DNA from: Pisolithus tinctorius
Taxonomy: Eukaryota > Basidiomycota > Agaricomycetes > Boletales > Pisolithaceae
Assembly: GCA_024663395.1 (NCBI GenBank)
Contig: JANFAH010000011.1
Location: 1,488,001-1,552,000 of the forward strand
Direction of reading: 5' to 3'
DNA length: 64,000 nt
The notes under the pieces are model-generated. The model saw only the letters and a program-made list of their open reading frames with translations, did not search any database and was not told the DNA's origin. The position numbers were made by a program, and so were the translations under genes. Below are positions 21,064-32,837 of the stretch, piece by piece. The stretch's first letter is position 1; the number at the start of each line of letters is the position of its first letter.

Positions 21064-24000
21064 GCAAACTTGGAGGCTTGTCTCAATGCATCCGCTCTTT
21101 CCAGTCCAAATTCATTAACCCCCTACATTACATTAGAAAATCATGAACTACCTCGGCTTTGTACTTTAGTGGACTCTGGTTCCACCCATTGTTTTATAGA
21201 TAATCACTTTGCTAATCAACACTCTTTTACCCTGTACTCGGTCTCACCAATCTGACTCCAGCTTTTCGATGGCATGTCCACCTTCACCATAACCCAAGCA
21301 GTAGATGTCAATATCTGCTTTGCATCTGGTGATGTCACCCCAGTAACCCTGTTTTTAGCCCCATTGGATTCTGAGTGTAGAATAGTCCTTGGACATGACT
21401 GGCTCACCTGCTACAATCCATTGATTGATTGGGTATTGGGCAGTCTAACATTCCTGACTCCTACACAAGGAATGCCAACCCCATCGACACCCCCTGTAAG
21501 CCCAGTCCCCACTGGCCTTCCTGACCCTGGTCCTAGTGACCAACCTGGCTTCACACCATCTGTACCGGTCTCTGACTCCCCAGCTCACACCCCTCTGAAG
21601 GCCCCTCTGGTTTCCCTAATCAATGCAGCCACTTTTGTGCATGCCTGCAAACTAGAAGGGTCTGTCCAGTTCCAACTTCAGCTCCACCCCTCAGATTCAG
21701 CACAAGCCCAATTGGCCTTGGCTTCACCTCCTCTGGTCTTACCCAATGTCCCAGAAGAGTACCATGACTTCGCTGATGTATTCAGCAAGGCCAAGGCCTT
21801 GGCACTCCCACCACACCAGGAGTATGACCTGAAGATAGAGCTTGAAGAAGGGACAACCCTGCCCCTCTGCACCATTTACTTGCTGTCCCTGGTTGAGCTG
21901 CAAGCTCTCTGGACCTTCATCAATGAAAACCTTACTACCAGATTCATTCAGCCTACCTCTTCCCCTTATGCTGCACTGGTCCCCTTTGTCAAAAAGGATG
22001 GCTCCCTCTGGCTCTGTGTAGATTTCCACAGCCTCAACAAAATCACTAAGAAAGACCACTACCCACTCCTGCTCATCTCTGACCTCTTGGATTCACCAAG
22101 CCAAGCCAAGATCTATACTAAAATTGATCTTTGGCATGCCTACCACCTTGTCCGGATTGCCCTGGGTGATGAATGGAAAACTGCATTCCAGACTCGGTAT
22201 GGATCTTATGAGTGGTTAGTAATGCCCTTTGGCCTCACCAATGCCCTGGCTGCCTTCCAATGCTTCATGAATATCATCTTCGCAGATATGTTGGATGTCT
22301 GCATAGTCATCTACCTAGATGACATCCTAATCTACTCCAGAGATAAGGAGTCTCACAAACAGCATGTCTGAGAAGTCCTCTGCCAGCTTTGGCTTCATGG
22401 CCTTTATGCAAAGCTGGAGAAATGCAAGTTCCACTTGGACTCAGTCAAATACCTTGGATTCCACCTTTCCCCTGCTGGCCTCATGATGTCAAAGGAAAAA
22501 GTCCAGACCATCTGTGATTGGCCCAAGCCTCGCAAGGTCAAAGACATACAATCTTTCCTCAGCTTTGCTAACTTCTACCACTGCTTTATCTTTAACTACT
22601 CAGACATCGTCATACCCTTAACCCAGCTTACTCGCAAGGGTGCCCCTTGGAACTTCTCTGAGGAGTGTGGCTGGTCATTCAACAACCTCAAGGCCACCTT
22701 CACCACTGCGCCGGTCTTAACTCATTTCATCCCCAGGGTTCCCATCACTGTCAAGACCAATGCATCAGATTATGCCATCGCTGGTATCCTCTCTATCACC
22801 TGTGGCGATGGCCAGATACATCCAGTCACATTCTACTCCCAAACCCTGACCACCCTGGAGTTGAATTATGACACCCATGATAAGGAATTGCTTGCAATTT
22901 TTGAAGCATTCTGGACCTGGCACCACTACCTTGAGGGCTCGGCCTCACCAGTTGACATTGTTACCAACCACAAGAACCTCAAGTACTGCTCTACCTCTAA
23001 AGTACTCACCTGCCACCAAGCTTTCTGGTCAGAGTTCCTGTCTCAGTTCAATATGATCATTAGATTCAGACCTGGAAAGCTCAGGGCTAAGCCCAATGCC
23101 CTAACTAGATGATGGGTCATCTACCCCAAAGAGGGGGATAGTGGCTATGCCCGAGTGAACTGGCAGAACCTGAGACTGGTCTTCACCCAGGAGCAGCTAG
23201 CGGTCTCCCCTCGCACAACCTACCTCAAGTACCTGGTCTTATGAGCAGTTGCACTAATGGATATAGAGAAACTTCATAATGATATCCTGACAGTGCTGCC
23301 AGATGACCCAGTCTCTCAAATCCACCTGTCTGACATGTCTGATCCCCAGTGGTCAGTAGATGACATCAGCTTCCTTCGTCTTGATGGAAGGATCTACATG
23401 CCAGACTCAAATGATCTCCACCTCAGGGTCTTATGGCTTAAGCATGACCACCCCCTGTCCAGCCACTTTGGCCAAAACTGCACCCTGGAGCTCATCTGGT
23501 GTGAGTATACCTGGCCTGGCCTCAGGACCTTCATCAAAGACTATGTCCGGTCTTGCATGGCCTGCGCTTGGGCTAAGGTTCCCCACCATCGGCCTTACAG
23601 CCTCCTCAAGCAGCTCCCAGTGCCAGAGAAGCCATGGAATTCCATCTCTATGGATTTCATTGAGCAACTCCTGGCCTCAACTGGCTTCATGGCCATCCTC
23701 ATAGTAGTTGACTGGCTTTCCAAGCAGGCCATATTCATCCCAACCCACGACACCATAACAGCCCCAGAACTCACCAAATTGTTCCTACTCCATGTCTTTT
23801 TGAAGCATGGAGTACCAGCCCATGTAACCTCAGACTGAGGCTTGGAGTGCATATCTCATTTCTTCCAGTCACTTGGTAAGGCCTTAGACATGTGCTTACA
23901 CTTCACCTCAGGCTACCACCCCAAGGGCAATGGTCAGACCAAGAGGACCAACCAAACTCTTGAGCAATACCTCCAAGTGTACTGCAACTACCAGCAGGAC

Positions 24001-24723
24001 AATTGGGCCAACCTACTACCTTTGGCTGAGTTCACTTATAATAATGCCCCTAGCACTACTACCAGCGTCTCACCATTCTTTGCTAATAAGGGCTACCACC
24101 CTAGCATCTCGGTGTACCTGGAGTGTGATCTCACTTCCGCTTGGGCTTGTGACTATGCAGTGGACTTAGACTCACTGCATCAATACTTACAGGAAGAAAT
24201 GACCCTAGCACAACAGCATTATCAAGGACTGGCTGATGCTAAATGCATGCCAGCTCCAGACTTCAAGGTTGGCAACCAAGTATATGTCAAAGCCAAATAC
24301 TTCTGGTCTACTCGGCCTTCCAAGAAGCTCTTGGAGAAAAACCTTGGGCCATATCCGGTCATAGCTCAGGCCAGTACCCACTTGTTCACACTGCGCCTGC
24401 CAGACTCAATGCATGCGGTACATCTGGTCTTCCATGTATCCCAACTTGAGCTGGCCACCCCTAACACCATCCCAAACCAGACTCAACCACCACCCCCACC
24501 AGTTGAAGTTGATGGTGAACTAGAATTCAAGGTGGCTGAAATCCTCAACTCTAAGGTTGACTGGCATTGCTGGTGTTGGCTTCAATACTTAGTCCAGTGG
24601 ACTGGCTATGAGGGGACAGACGAAGAAACCACTTGGGTACTTGCTACTGAACTGGACAATGCCTCTGAACTTGTACAAGAGTTCCATTCCCACTACCCTG
24701 GTAAACCTGGCCCATACCAGTGA
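21064..24723 (+). pseudogene. pol: Gyp-2 pol: protease, RT, RNase H, integrase, chromodomain
   Basis: Protease with intact DSG (VDSGSTHCF, about 21172). RT with KIDLWHAYHL and intact YLDD (about 22312). RNase H with NYDTHDKELLAIFEAF (about 22864). Integrase: HHCC zinc domain at about 23440-23570, SMDF retained, TSD retained but followed by TGA, and Glu replaced by Lys (QTKR). The chromodomain is about 24520-24700 (FKVAEILNSK, WTGYEGTDEETTW). TGA stops at about 21256, 22369, 23110, 23242 and 23836; at least four stand where arginine is expected. Closely parallels Gyp-1 pol but retains more active-site residues. Confidence 0.9.
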
Positions 24724-24913
24724 GGACCGGTCTCAACTGGCCTCAGTTTCAGTTTCAGTTTTCCTATTGGTATCTAGTGTTCCTTTGATCCCTTACTTGC
24801 TTTGTTTTCTTTTTCTTGTTTGTGCTCACTTACTATACAAGACTGAAACTGGGCACTGGGCACCAGACACATGACATTCACAGGAAGTTAACAAAGGTGC
24901 TATGCTATGTACC
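24724..24913 (+). other. Gap between Gyp-2 pol and the antisense gene
   Basis: T-rich stretch (tttgttttctttttcttg, about 24800) downstream of pol and at the 3' end of the antisense gene. No gene seen. Confidence 0.5.
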
Positions 24914-25956
24914 CTACTCGGCCATGTCCTCATCTTCCCCTTTGGCCTCCCCCTCCTCATCTTCACTGTGGTTCTTCAACCAGTCGGCTTCCTCGCACAA
25001 CTCATCAGAGTCGAGCTCAGATGAGCCCGAGTCTGAAGGGGACACCACCATCCCAAAGCCATACGATTCATCAAGTAATGACTCGAGGGCATCGGCAATA
25101 TGGCCTGAATGCTCAACCATGGCCTCTTGGAGCTCGAAGAGGCCAGCCAGGTCATTGGCTATCATTCCCATGGTGTTGATCAATCATTTGAGCTTCTCTT
25201 CTAAGCCCAAGTATTTGGCTGTGCCAGCCTCCTTCACCCCACTCCTGCTGGCCTCAAATTCGTCAAGGTCCAAGACCTCAGTCAGCCTCACACTCGTTTT
25301 TGCCCATTTCTGCATACAGGGCCTGGCTTCAGTGTTGTCCTCATTGACCTTCCTTTTCTTGCCTTTGACAGCCTTGGGACTGGCCTCAGCATCCTTCCTG
25401 TCCCTGGGCCAGTGACACTTGCCTTTCGATAGGTTGCATTGCATGCAGGTGATGTGCTTCTTGTTACCATCTATGATGAACTCACAGATGGTTTGGGCCC
25501 AGGCACAGCGAGTGCAGCCAAAGGGGTTGTCAGAGGGGATATGCACAAGGTTGAAAAAATCACTCACCTGGGGTCCATAACCACCTTCTTCACCTCCCCC
25601 CCAGCCTCATCTCCCTTGTCAGCCTTGGCCTTATGCTTTCACTTGGCCTCCTTTTCCTCCTCAGCTCTGTGCTTCTCCCCCTCCTTGCGCACCCTCTCCT
25701 CTTCGGCCTCCCATGCTGCCCTCTTGGCTTCGGCCTTCTCCCTTTCTGCTCTCTTGGCTTCAAGCTGAGCCTGCTCCTCCTGTCGGGCTTGCTCAGCCAC
25801 CTTTCATCTCTTCCTCTCCTTCACCTTTGCCCTCATCACCTCCTCTTCATTGTCAGTGTCATACCTGATGTCATCATCAGGGACTTGGGCCCAGTCGACA
25901 ATGACTCGGCCTTTGTTGTTGTTGTTGGCAGTGTCAATCGGTCTGGAGTCAGACAT
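24914..25956 (-). pseudogene. Gyp-2 antisense accessory gene, six-cysteine (Zn2Cys6-like) protein
   Basis: Opposite to pol, in the same position as in Gyp-1. It starts near 25956 (MSDSRPIDTAN). A charged helix rich in KAEAKRAEREKAE (about 25800-25620) follows, with TGAs near 25804 and 25640. Then comes a cysteine cluster at about 25520-25410: CTRC, x6, C, x12, CMQC, x5, C. A basic segment (KGKKRKVNE) follows, then a C-terminal helical acidic region to 24914. One in-frame TGA at 25181-25183 separates LEEKLK from INTMG. The spacing C-x2-C-x6-C-x12-C-x2-C-x5-C is very close to the fungal Zn(II)2Cys6 cluster. Function unproven. Confidence 0.62.
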
Positions 25957-26081
25957 GATGAAGAGGATGAGAATGAAAGACACAAAGGGCTTAGCAGGCC
26001 ACAAGTATCAGTTTTTTTCGAACTCAGCCAAATTTCGGACTCAGCCTGCCACTCTCGCAGGGGTCTCATGGGTTTGACCCC

Positions 26082-26095
26082 TAAGAGGGGGATAC
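26082..26095 (+). promoter_or_regulatory. Gyp-2 polypurine tract
   Basis: taagagggggatac directly precedes the TGTCATAG start of the 3' LTR. Confidence 0.8.
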
Positions 26096-26620
26096 TGTCA
26101 TAGTCGTGCCTTGACCCTGGCTGGACTTGGCCTTGCACTCACTCAGTCCAGCCTTGGCCTTGCCAATCCCATGTCCCCAGTTGGTCTAGCATGATAAGCA
26201 CTGCTTTGCAGAGCATGTCATTTTGGTTAAGTCCTGCCCAGTCCTGTCCCTGGTCCACCTGTCCCAGTCTCTGATGTCTTAGTCATATCTTACTAATCCT
26301 CATCTTACCAATCTTCTTAGCAATCTTTGCAAGACTGGCATTACTGGTCTCTGTACTATAGTTGACTCTAGTATATAAACTCATAGATACTCGGCCTGTA
26401 CCTCTCAGTCTGAAATCAACAAAGTTTACTCTGATAGCCCATCTTGGCCTCAGACTCGGACTGAGACCCATGCAGGGGAATAGTGCTGCAATCCCAGTTG
26501 CTAAGTCCAAACAGTCCAAACCTTCTGTATCCTCGACTCCCTTCTTGATCCTGACCCCTCGGCCTCGCACCTGCTTCAGTCTCCAGTCCAGCTTCAACCC
26601 AGACATCCACAAACTTGACA
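26096..26620 (+). repeat. Gyp-2 3' LTR (525 bp)
   Basis: TGTCATAGTC to AAACTTGACA, colinear with the 5' LTR. Confidence 0.92.
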
Positions 26621-26625
26621 TCAAG
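26621..26625. repeat. Target-site duplication TCAAG, right copy (Gyp-2)
   Basis: Directly follows CTTGACA at 26620 and matches 19115-19119. Confidence 0.92.
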
Positions 26626-26810
26626 CTCATTCACAGCATTGAAGACATCACCAGGTTGATGCTGAGGGCAATGTGGCATTGCAGCAGTATCCTGAGCATG
26701 GTGTTGGCAGCCTGGAAGTACAAAGACAGGTGGAGGCACAGGGAGGTACAGTGCTTTTGTACCAAAAGGGCAGTGTTGATGAGCTAGGGGAGGAGGGACA
26801 AACAATGACT
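26621..26810 (-). pseudogene. KDZ transposase, N-terminal region (piece 1 of 3)
   Basis: The minus-strand frame from about 26805 contains FVPPPLAHQHCPFGTKAL, then PPPVFVLPGC, then DVFNAVNEL. This resembles the proline-rich N-terminus of KDZ transposases with PPPLAHR-type motifs. It continues in frame into piece 2 once Gyp-2 and one TCAAG are removed. The true start is not visible: a TAG lies just upstream, so an intron (ag at about 26812) and an earlier exon are likely. Between 26811 and 27830 I see no confident exon. Confidence 0.65.
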
Positions 26811-27830
26811 ATGTCATATTCTACCCAAAAATAAACATGTATAACCTCTTAGACATAGGGATCAGAACATACTGAAGGGGCAGGTATACCAAGTGACACT
26901 TGGTTGTTTGATGATGGAGTGGCTACATTGGGCATCCAGTTGGTTGAGGCAGACAACATTGATAAGACCTGTAGGGGAGCTAAGATGATATGAAGAATAC
27001 CATAATGAAATTGCACACACCAAAGGGCCAGAAGTACAAAACAATGGCTCATTACCAGACAAAGATGAAGGATGGTCAGTGAGTACACTGGGTACCAGAC
27101 CAGCTTGGACAGATGAAGTGGAGGAGGCCTGTAAAGAAATGATGAGCACAACATGAGGCTTGAAGACAGGGAAAACTCACAATATTAGAATTACTCATAG
27201 CAGGTGAAGCATTGTGATGCCTCCAAGGCTTTGGATGGCAAACAGCCATCTCAGATCATTCTGGAAACCATGACACAAAGCCAACAGCAGTACACCTGGG
27301 ACTCAAAGTCAACAGGTGGTGGAAAGCATGACATGAAGTCAGCAGGGGGTGTCAGTCCAAGGGGATTTTGACCAGATGATGAACCTCTGGAAGGGAAAAA
27401 CTATGCAGAAAATTTGTCAGATCACCAGATACAGCCAAGTAGGATCCTGCTTACTAGAGCACAAGTCTCAAGCAGTTAAAAACAAAAGTCACTATCAACA
27501 TAGCAGTGAGCAGGAACCCCATCATCAAGATGTCATACATACCAAGCAGAATGAGTCTCAAAGAATTAAATGGTGCAGACCTTGATGCAGATAAAGCATC
27601 AATAGCAGTGAAGGGGGATGGGAACATTCCTTGCCTGGCAGTGGGAGTGTCAGTGAATAACACATTGCTATCAGAAAAAAAAAGCAGTGAGTGCAAAGCA
27701 TGAGATTAAGGTTCAGTCAAGGGCAACATTCTGAATCATTGAATTGATTCAGCCTGCTTTACAACATGGTACATATGCACACTAAACAAATTTGGACAGA
27801 AAAAAAAAGTATATGTGGCAGAGGATGTCA
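26811..27830. other. Unassigned stretch upstream of the KDZ gene
   Basis: About 1 kb with short frames on both strands and no recognisable motif. It could contain the missing first KDZ exon and the 3' untranslated part of the neighbouring minus-strand gene. Confidence 0.3.
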
Positions 27831-27839
27831 GACAAAGGT

Positions 27840-29830
27840 AAAAATGCAGGGGAGGGATGGTTGACACCCAAGATAATCAAATGCAGTCAGAGCCATCCAG
27901 CTTGATTGGGGACTTCAAATGAAAGGGCACTCCTGGCCATGCAGATAGCAACTGACAGAACTTGTTCAGATATGGCAATGCCACCTCCATCTCACTAGCA
28001 GTCAACCCCAAATCATGTGGCTCCTGAGGAAGAGGTGCTGACCAACTTGAAAGACCACATCCACCAGGGAAGATAGACCAAAGAAGTGATTGGTGGGTAT
28101 ACTTATCTAGGCTATTGGGCCAAAGCTGTGGGACAAGGGCCTGATCAAGTGCACAAAGTTCATAGTGGAAGTTGAGTTCATAGAGTTCCCATAGAAGGGA
28201 ACATGTGAAATGAAGGGGCAGGTCTGAAAGGCTAGCAGCCTGGACCTGTGCAAGATAAGTATGAAGAACAGATCTAAATAGGATGAAATACTAACCTGCA
28301 TTCCCCTCCACTCACTCTCTTCTGACATATGAACAGGATCATCATGAGCTGCTTGAATGATGTCCCCCAAAATCACCTGAGCTGCCAACTTTGTGGATGC
28401 ACTCTGGGTGCCAGAGGGCAAGTGCTCTGTGTCAGTACCATTGAGGAAGTCCCTCCACATCTGAGGGGAAGGGTTCTTCTGCAGAGACCAAATGTCAACT
28501 TGGTTCATCCAAGCCACATGAGCAGAGAGCCAATTCAACATGTACATCTTCTTTTGCTCAGGGGTGGTCACATTGACCAACAGTGTGGGCTTCAGAAAGC
28601 AATAACCAGGGTCCACAGTGCCTGACTTGACTCTGGACATATCCTTCGAAGCTTTCCTCCAAGCCAATGGAAACAGACTGTGGGGCTTTGGAATTTCTGG
28701 AAGATCAGGCTCTTCCCACCTTGCCAAGTCCCCACCACCTGATTGTTTGGGGTGCAAAGCTACAAGTTGGTCAGGAATGAGCAGAAAGAAAATTAGGGTA
28801 CATACCTCTGGAGGGGCCTCAAGTCGCTTGTTCCCTGGCAGCCCTTGTCTGCTTTTTCATTGATTGCTTCCCAGTGCTTGAAGATGGATTCAACGAGGAT
28901 GTGGCAAATGATTCTTGCAGGGGCTCTGGTTGCTCTGTGAATGTGCCCTCATAGTCCCTGCAAGTGTGAATGTGGCACAGGAAACTGCCAGGACCATGGT
29001 AGATCAATGGGAATGGCTTAGCTACCCCCTTTTCGGAATAAATAGCTTTCACTATGTCTTCAGGGCATGTCAATCTCACAGGTTCCTTGATATTCATATC
29101 AGGGGAGATGTATGCCTCAGTATGCACAAGCCAGACTGGCACCCCAGCAAAATACAGTGCTTCACAAGTGGCAGTATCCTTAGTGAAGCACTCCATCCAG
29201 GTGGGGTTTGCATGTACAGGTTTTGAGTGGGGAGACAAAAAAAGAGGGTAGAGGATCTCAATGTATTCAAGCAAAGTGTAAATGTCAAACAGCTTGCACT
29301 GAAGCTGGGCAACAAAAATGACAAGGTCTCAGAATAAAAGGGGGTGATGCTGCAAGCACAAAACCTCATGTTTAACCAACTGCACTAGTTGGGTCATAAG
29401 GTCTCAACCCACAGGTTGATTGCAGAGGGGGTGGTAGTGGCTGTGCAGTTGCTGAAGTAGCTCTTCAAAGGCCTTGTCCTTTGCCTCTTCAAGCATTCCC
29501 ACTGGATACACAGAGCTAAGTGGAAGGACAAAATCCACAGATGTCAGAGTGATCCAAGCAATATTGAGAGTAGGGAAAGTATTTTTTCAAGGTATGCAAA
29601 TGGCATATTCATAGTTTTTTTTGTATGTTTGTTGCCATTGGAAGCAATTGACAAGGCTGAACTGACTGTCAGCATGTGGATAAAGATCCACTTCTTCGAA
29701 AATGTATGGTTCAGGAATGAAGTCCACATTGGGTGATGTGATCACCCAGTGGTCCTTGCATGCAACCACTCATGCATCCAGTGATGTAATTTTAGCTGTG
29801 GATGGTAAGTAAGCTCTGGGAAAACACAAA
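27840..29830 (-). CDS. Agaricomycete orphan-family protein, multi-exon, degenerate
   Basis: Belongs to a family I recognise from Agaricomycete genomes only as abundant hypothetical proteins. Blocks in gene order: VLPLSSVYPVGMLEEAKDKAFEE (about 29520-29450), LVQLVKHEVL, NPTWMECFTKDTATCEALYFAGVPVWLV (about 29200-29120), FPLIYHGPGSFLCHIHTC. Next come KMYMLNWLSAHVAWMNQV and PSPQMWRDFLNG (about 28540-28450). An intron at about 28293-28246 is followed by a final exon with LWELYELNFHYEL, the FPGG..GLSSWSAPLPQ block and LPYLNKFCQLLSAWPG (about 27960). Stops at some positions suggest decay. Domain function unknown. It lies head-to-tail upstream of the KDZ gene on the same strand, so it may be cargo of the same DNA transposon, but no boundary proves it. 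Confidence 0.6.
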
Positions 29831-29989
29831 AGTAGAGGAACATACCACTGCCAGGCCAGGTGAACACTTTGAAGTGGGTAAGTGCAGACCCCCAGGACAT
29901 TTTCACTTGTGTTGGAATTGAGCAGCAAGGAATAATGGACAGATCATGTGTAGATTAGTTGGTGACAGGGTGAAAGGCATGTAATTAAA

Positions 29990-30315
29990 TAGTCACCTTT
30001 GTGAAAGAAAGAAAATGAATGTTGGTGGTGGGAGAGGGTCCAGGATAAAGGGCAGGGTGAACAATGAGGCAAATGGCATGTAAACAACATGCACCTTTAT
30101 AAAAGAAAATAAGAGTACAACAGTGATAGGAGAAGGTCTGGGGCAAAGGGTGTGGTGAACAACAGTGTGAATGGCATGTAATTGACATGCACCTTTTATG
30201 AAAGCAAATAAGAACACAATGGTGGTGGAAGAGGATCCAGGAAGAATGGCAAGGTGAACAATGGGGTGAATAGCATGTAATTGAACACACACCTTTATAC
30301 AAGGAAGTAATGGAG
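29990..30315. repeat. 98-bp tandem repeat, about 3.3 units
   Basis: Units begin cacctttataaaagaaaataag-like at about 29994, 30090, 30190 and 30291. They contain gagagggtccagg and a run ending aatggcatgtaattgac. Minus-strand ORFs across it are repeat by-products. 29831-29990 is unique sequence without a gene. Confidence 0.85.
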
Positions 30316-30327
30316 GGATGATGGTGG

Positions 30328-30753
30328 GAGAGGATCTGGGGTGGAGGTCAAGATGAACTCCTCAAGGCCTTGAACCACACTAGCAGTGCAGTGGTGCTGG
30401 GGCAACCTCAGTGATGTGAAGTATTGACCCAGGGGAGAAATGAGATCAGTGCTAATGAATAAACATAGGTGTTTAGAATCAGCTGGAAGGAATAGTGCTA
30501 CAAAACATACCTTTGTGAGTGGGAAGGAGAGGATCTGGGGTGAAGGGCAAGACAAACTCCTTGAGGTCTTGAACCCCACTAGCAGTGCAGTGGTGCTGGG
30601 GCGACCTCAGTGATGTGAAGTCAACAGAGTGCAACCTAAAGTGACATGAAGTCAACTTCAAGTCAAGATGAGCAGCATGAAGCCAACTTGAACCCAATGG
30701 GAGAAGACATGCATGGTGGGGAGGGACTTGAGACCTTGAGGGCAGAGGCACTG
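30328..30753. repeat. Left arm of inverted repeat (plus a direct copy)
   Basis: 30424-30753 is the reverse complement of 31010-31325. A marker is ctggaaggaatagtgctaca at about 30482 against its complement at about 31242. The sub-block gaggatctggggtg...cctcagtgatgtgaag occurs twice in direct orientation (about 30328-30420 and 30531-30623). Confidence 0.85.
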
Positions 30754-31009
30754 AGTGATGAAGTGAGGAAGGGAAGGGTAGTAGGATGAAGAGTAGTTGC
30801 AGTCAGAAAATCATAAGTATTTGTTTGTTTGTAGGGATTTACCTATTATGCTTATGTACATATATTGATAGCGATGTTTGATGTGATAGCCTGGAGAATT
30901 CCCAGGGCAAAAATACCTAAGTCATGGGACCATGTTCCAGCTGCACAGTGCCTCTGTGCTTTGTTACAAATGACTGTCATCCTCTCACCTCCTCATCATC
31001 ATCTTCCTA

Positions 31010-31325
31010 CTCACTGCCTCTATGCTTCAAGTTTGGACACATTGGCTGAACCTGAGCTGGCTCCATGCTGCTCACTCAGAGCTGCAGCTGACTTTGTGTT
31101 GCTGCAGTTCATACTCTGTTGACTTTGCATCACTGAGGTCACCCCAGCACCACTGTGCTGCTAGTGGGGTTCAAGACCTCAAGGAGTTTGTCTTGCCCTT
31201 CACCCCAGATCCTCTCCTTCCGACTTGCAAAGGTATATTTTGTAGCACTATTCCTTCCAGCTGATTCTAAACACCTATGTTCATTCATTAACACTGATCT
31301 TGTTTCTCCCCTGGGTCAATGTCAC
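31010..31325. repeat. Right arm of inverted repeat
   Basis: Reverse complement of 30424-30753 with a spacer of about 256 bp (30754-31009). Matching is strong in the inner-middle part and weaker toward the spacer. Confidence 0.85.
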
Positions 31326-31339
31326 TCTGCCTAATATTG

Positions 31340-32510
31340 CTGTCTGAGGTATGTCTATTGTTAGCAGATGTTGATCCTGACTCATTATCATTATCAAGTG
31401 TGAGGTTTCAATCACCTCATTCAAATCTGTACTTGTTGCAACTCTTGTTATCAGGTATGAGATTTAAATCATTTCATTTGTCCATCCTTGTCATGTCCCT
31501 CACCCACCCACTCTGTGCTGTATTGCAGTCTGCAATAGGTGTATTGTTATCAGCTGTTGATCCCTGCTTATCATTATTATAAGGTATGTGCTACTGTCAC
31601 TTTTTGTTGGACTTACAAATCTGATCATGCTCTTTAATATCTCAGTTTAAGTTATCTTGTTCATCTCCACTCAACCACTCACCTCATTCTGCACCCACCC
31701 ACTCTGGGTTGAATTGCAGTTTGTGGTAGATAGATATATAGTTATTGACTGTTGATCCTCACTTATCATTGTTATGAGGTATGTCCTACCTTTGCATTTC
31801 ATTGGACCTACAAATCTGATCATGTTCTTTAATATCTAGGTATAAATTATCTCCATCAGTGCTCACCTCATTCCTCACTCACCCACTCCTTGTTGTATTG
31901 CAGTTGGAGGTACATTTATTGTCATCAGGTGTTGGGCTGACTTATTGTCACTATCAGGTATGTGACAGTCTCTTTTTGTTAGATTTATGAATCTGATCAC
32001 CCTCTCTAATATCTATGTATAAATCATCTTGTTAGTGGGTACTTGCCTCACTCTTCACTTGGCCAACTGCAATCATAGTCTGAGCTATGGATATTGTTAC
32101 ATACTCTTGATCTACACTTACTGCTGTTATTAGGTATGTCTTGTGGTCTTTTTACAATGATTTATGAATGTGGTCAGCCTCTCATAATCCCTAGGTACCC
32201 ATCTCATTTGCTAGCACCTGTTGATCACAGCAGAAATAAAGTTTGATGTCAATGCTCCCAGAACCAAGTTTCTGGGATTGATCTCCTTCCATTCCTCACC
32301 AACTTGGTGCTGTATGTAGTCCAAAGTACCCAGATCATTGTCAACTTTGTTCACTGTTGTCATCAGGTATGTGTAGTGGGCTCTGTTTGTTGGATCTAAG
32401 AATATACCTGATCTAGTTACCAGGTATACATTATCCTGTTCATTGGCACTTGTCTCATTCCTTACCCACTCCATCTAGTACTGTTGTCCAAGGAGGTATG
32501 TTTAAATCTT
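31340..32510 (+). repeat. Tandem array of exon-like cassettes, about 190-bp unit, six copies
   Basis: Each unit has an acceptor-like ttgcag or ctgtatgtag, a 54-60-bp exon-like block, a donor-like gtatgt, and an intron-like spacer with a block resembling acaaatctgatcatg...ctctttaatatct. Donor-like sites are at about 31584, 31779, 31958, 32131 and 32366. The exon-like blocks encode related peptides such as SEVCLLLADVDPDSLSL and SAIGVLLSAVDPCLSLL, with stops in some copies. It looks like an amplified exon-intron pair of one gene rather than a plain minisatellite. No gene start or end is assignable. Confidence 0.65.
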
Positions 32511-32837
32511 TTTGTTGAATCTACAAATGTTATGAAATAGATGTCAAAATAAGGTTTAATGTCAATGCTCCCCAAACCTAATTTCTTGCAGTGATCTCAT
32601 CCATATTCCAAGGTACCTGTATTGCTATCGACTGTTCACTGTCACCTACCATGGTTATTTGTCAAAAGAATATATCAACCTTGAGCTGCTGTCTGTAGGT
32701 TTGACATCAACTTTTTGTTTTTATTATGTTTTCTGCTCACAATGACAATGACAGTCCTACTCTATTGGTTGACATGCTGCATTTTTCCTCTGCCCTGAAT
32801 GCCAGATTTCTATTCAATTGGCCCTTCTCAATAGGAT

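Larger units (their letters stand above)
19120..26620 (+). mobile_element. Gyp-2: complete but degenerate Ty3/gypsy chromovirus
   Basis: 5' LTR 19120-19627, primer site at 19630, gag, pol with chromodomain, antisense accessory gene, polypurine tract, 3' LTR 26096-26620, flanked by TCAAG. It is related to Gyp-1 throughout but clearly a different family: the LTRs align only at the ends. Both LTRs are present with intact ends; coding regions contain several TGAs and one frameshift. Confidence 0.92.

Noticed and set aside
27840..29830. TET/JBP dioxygenase next to the KDZ gene
   Set aside because: I looked for the HxD and Arg motif pattern of this family and found none in the adjacent gene.
29993..30302. 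Minus-strand ORFs of about 100 codons
   Set aside because: They repeat with the 98-bp tandem unit.
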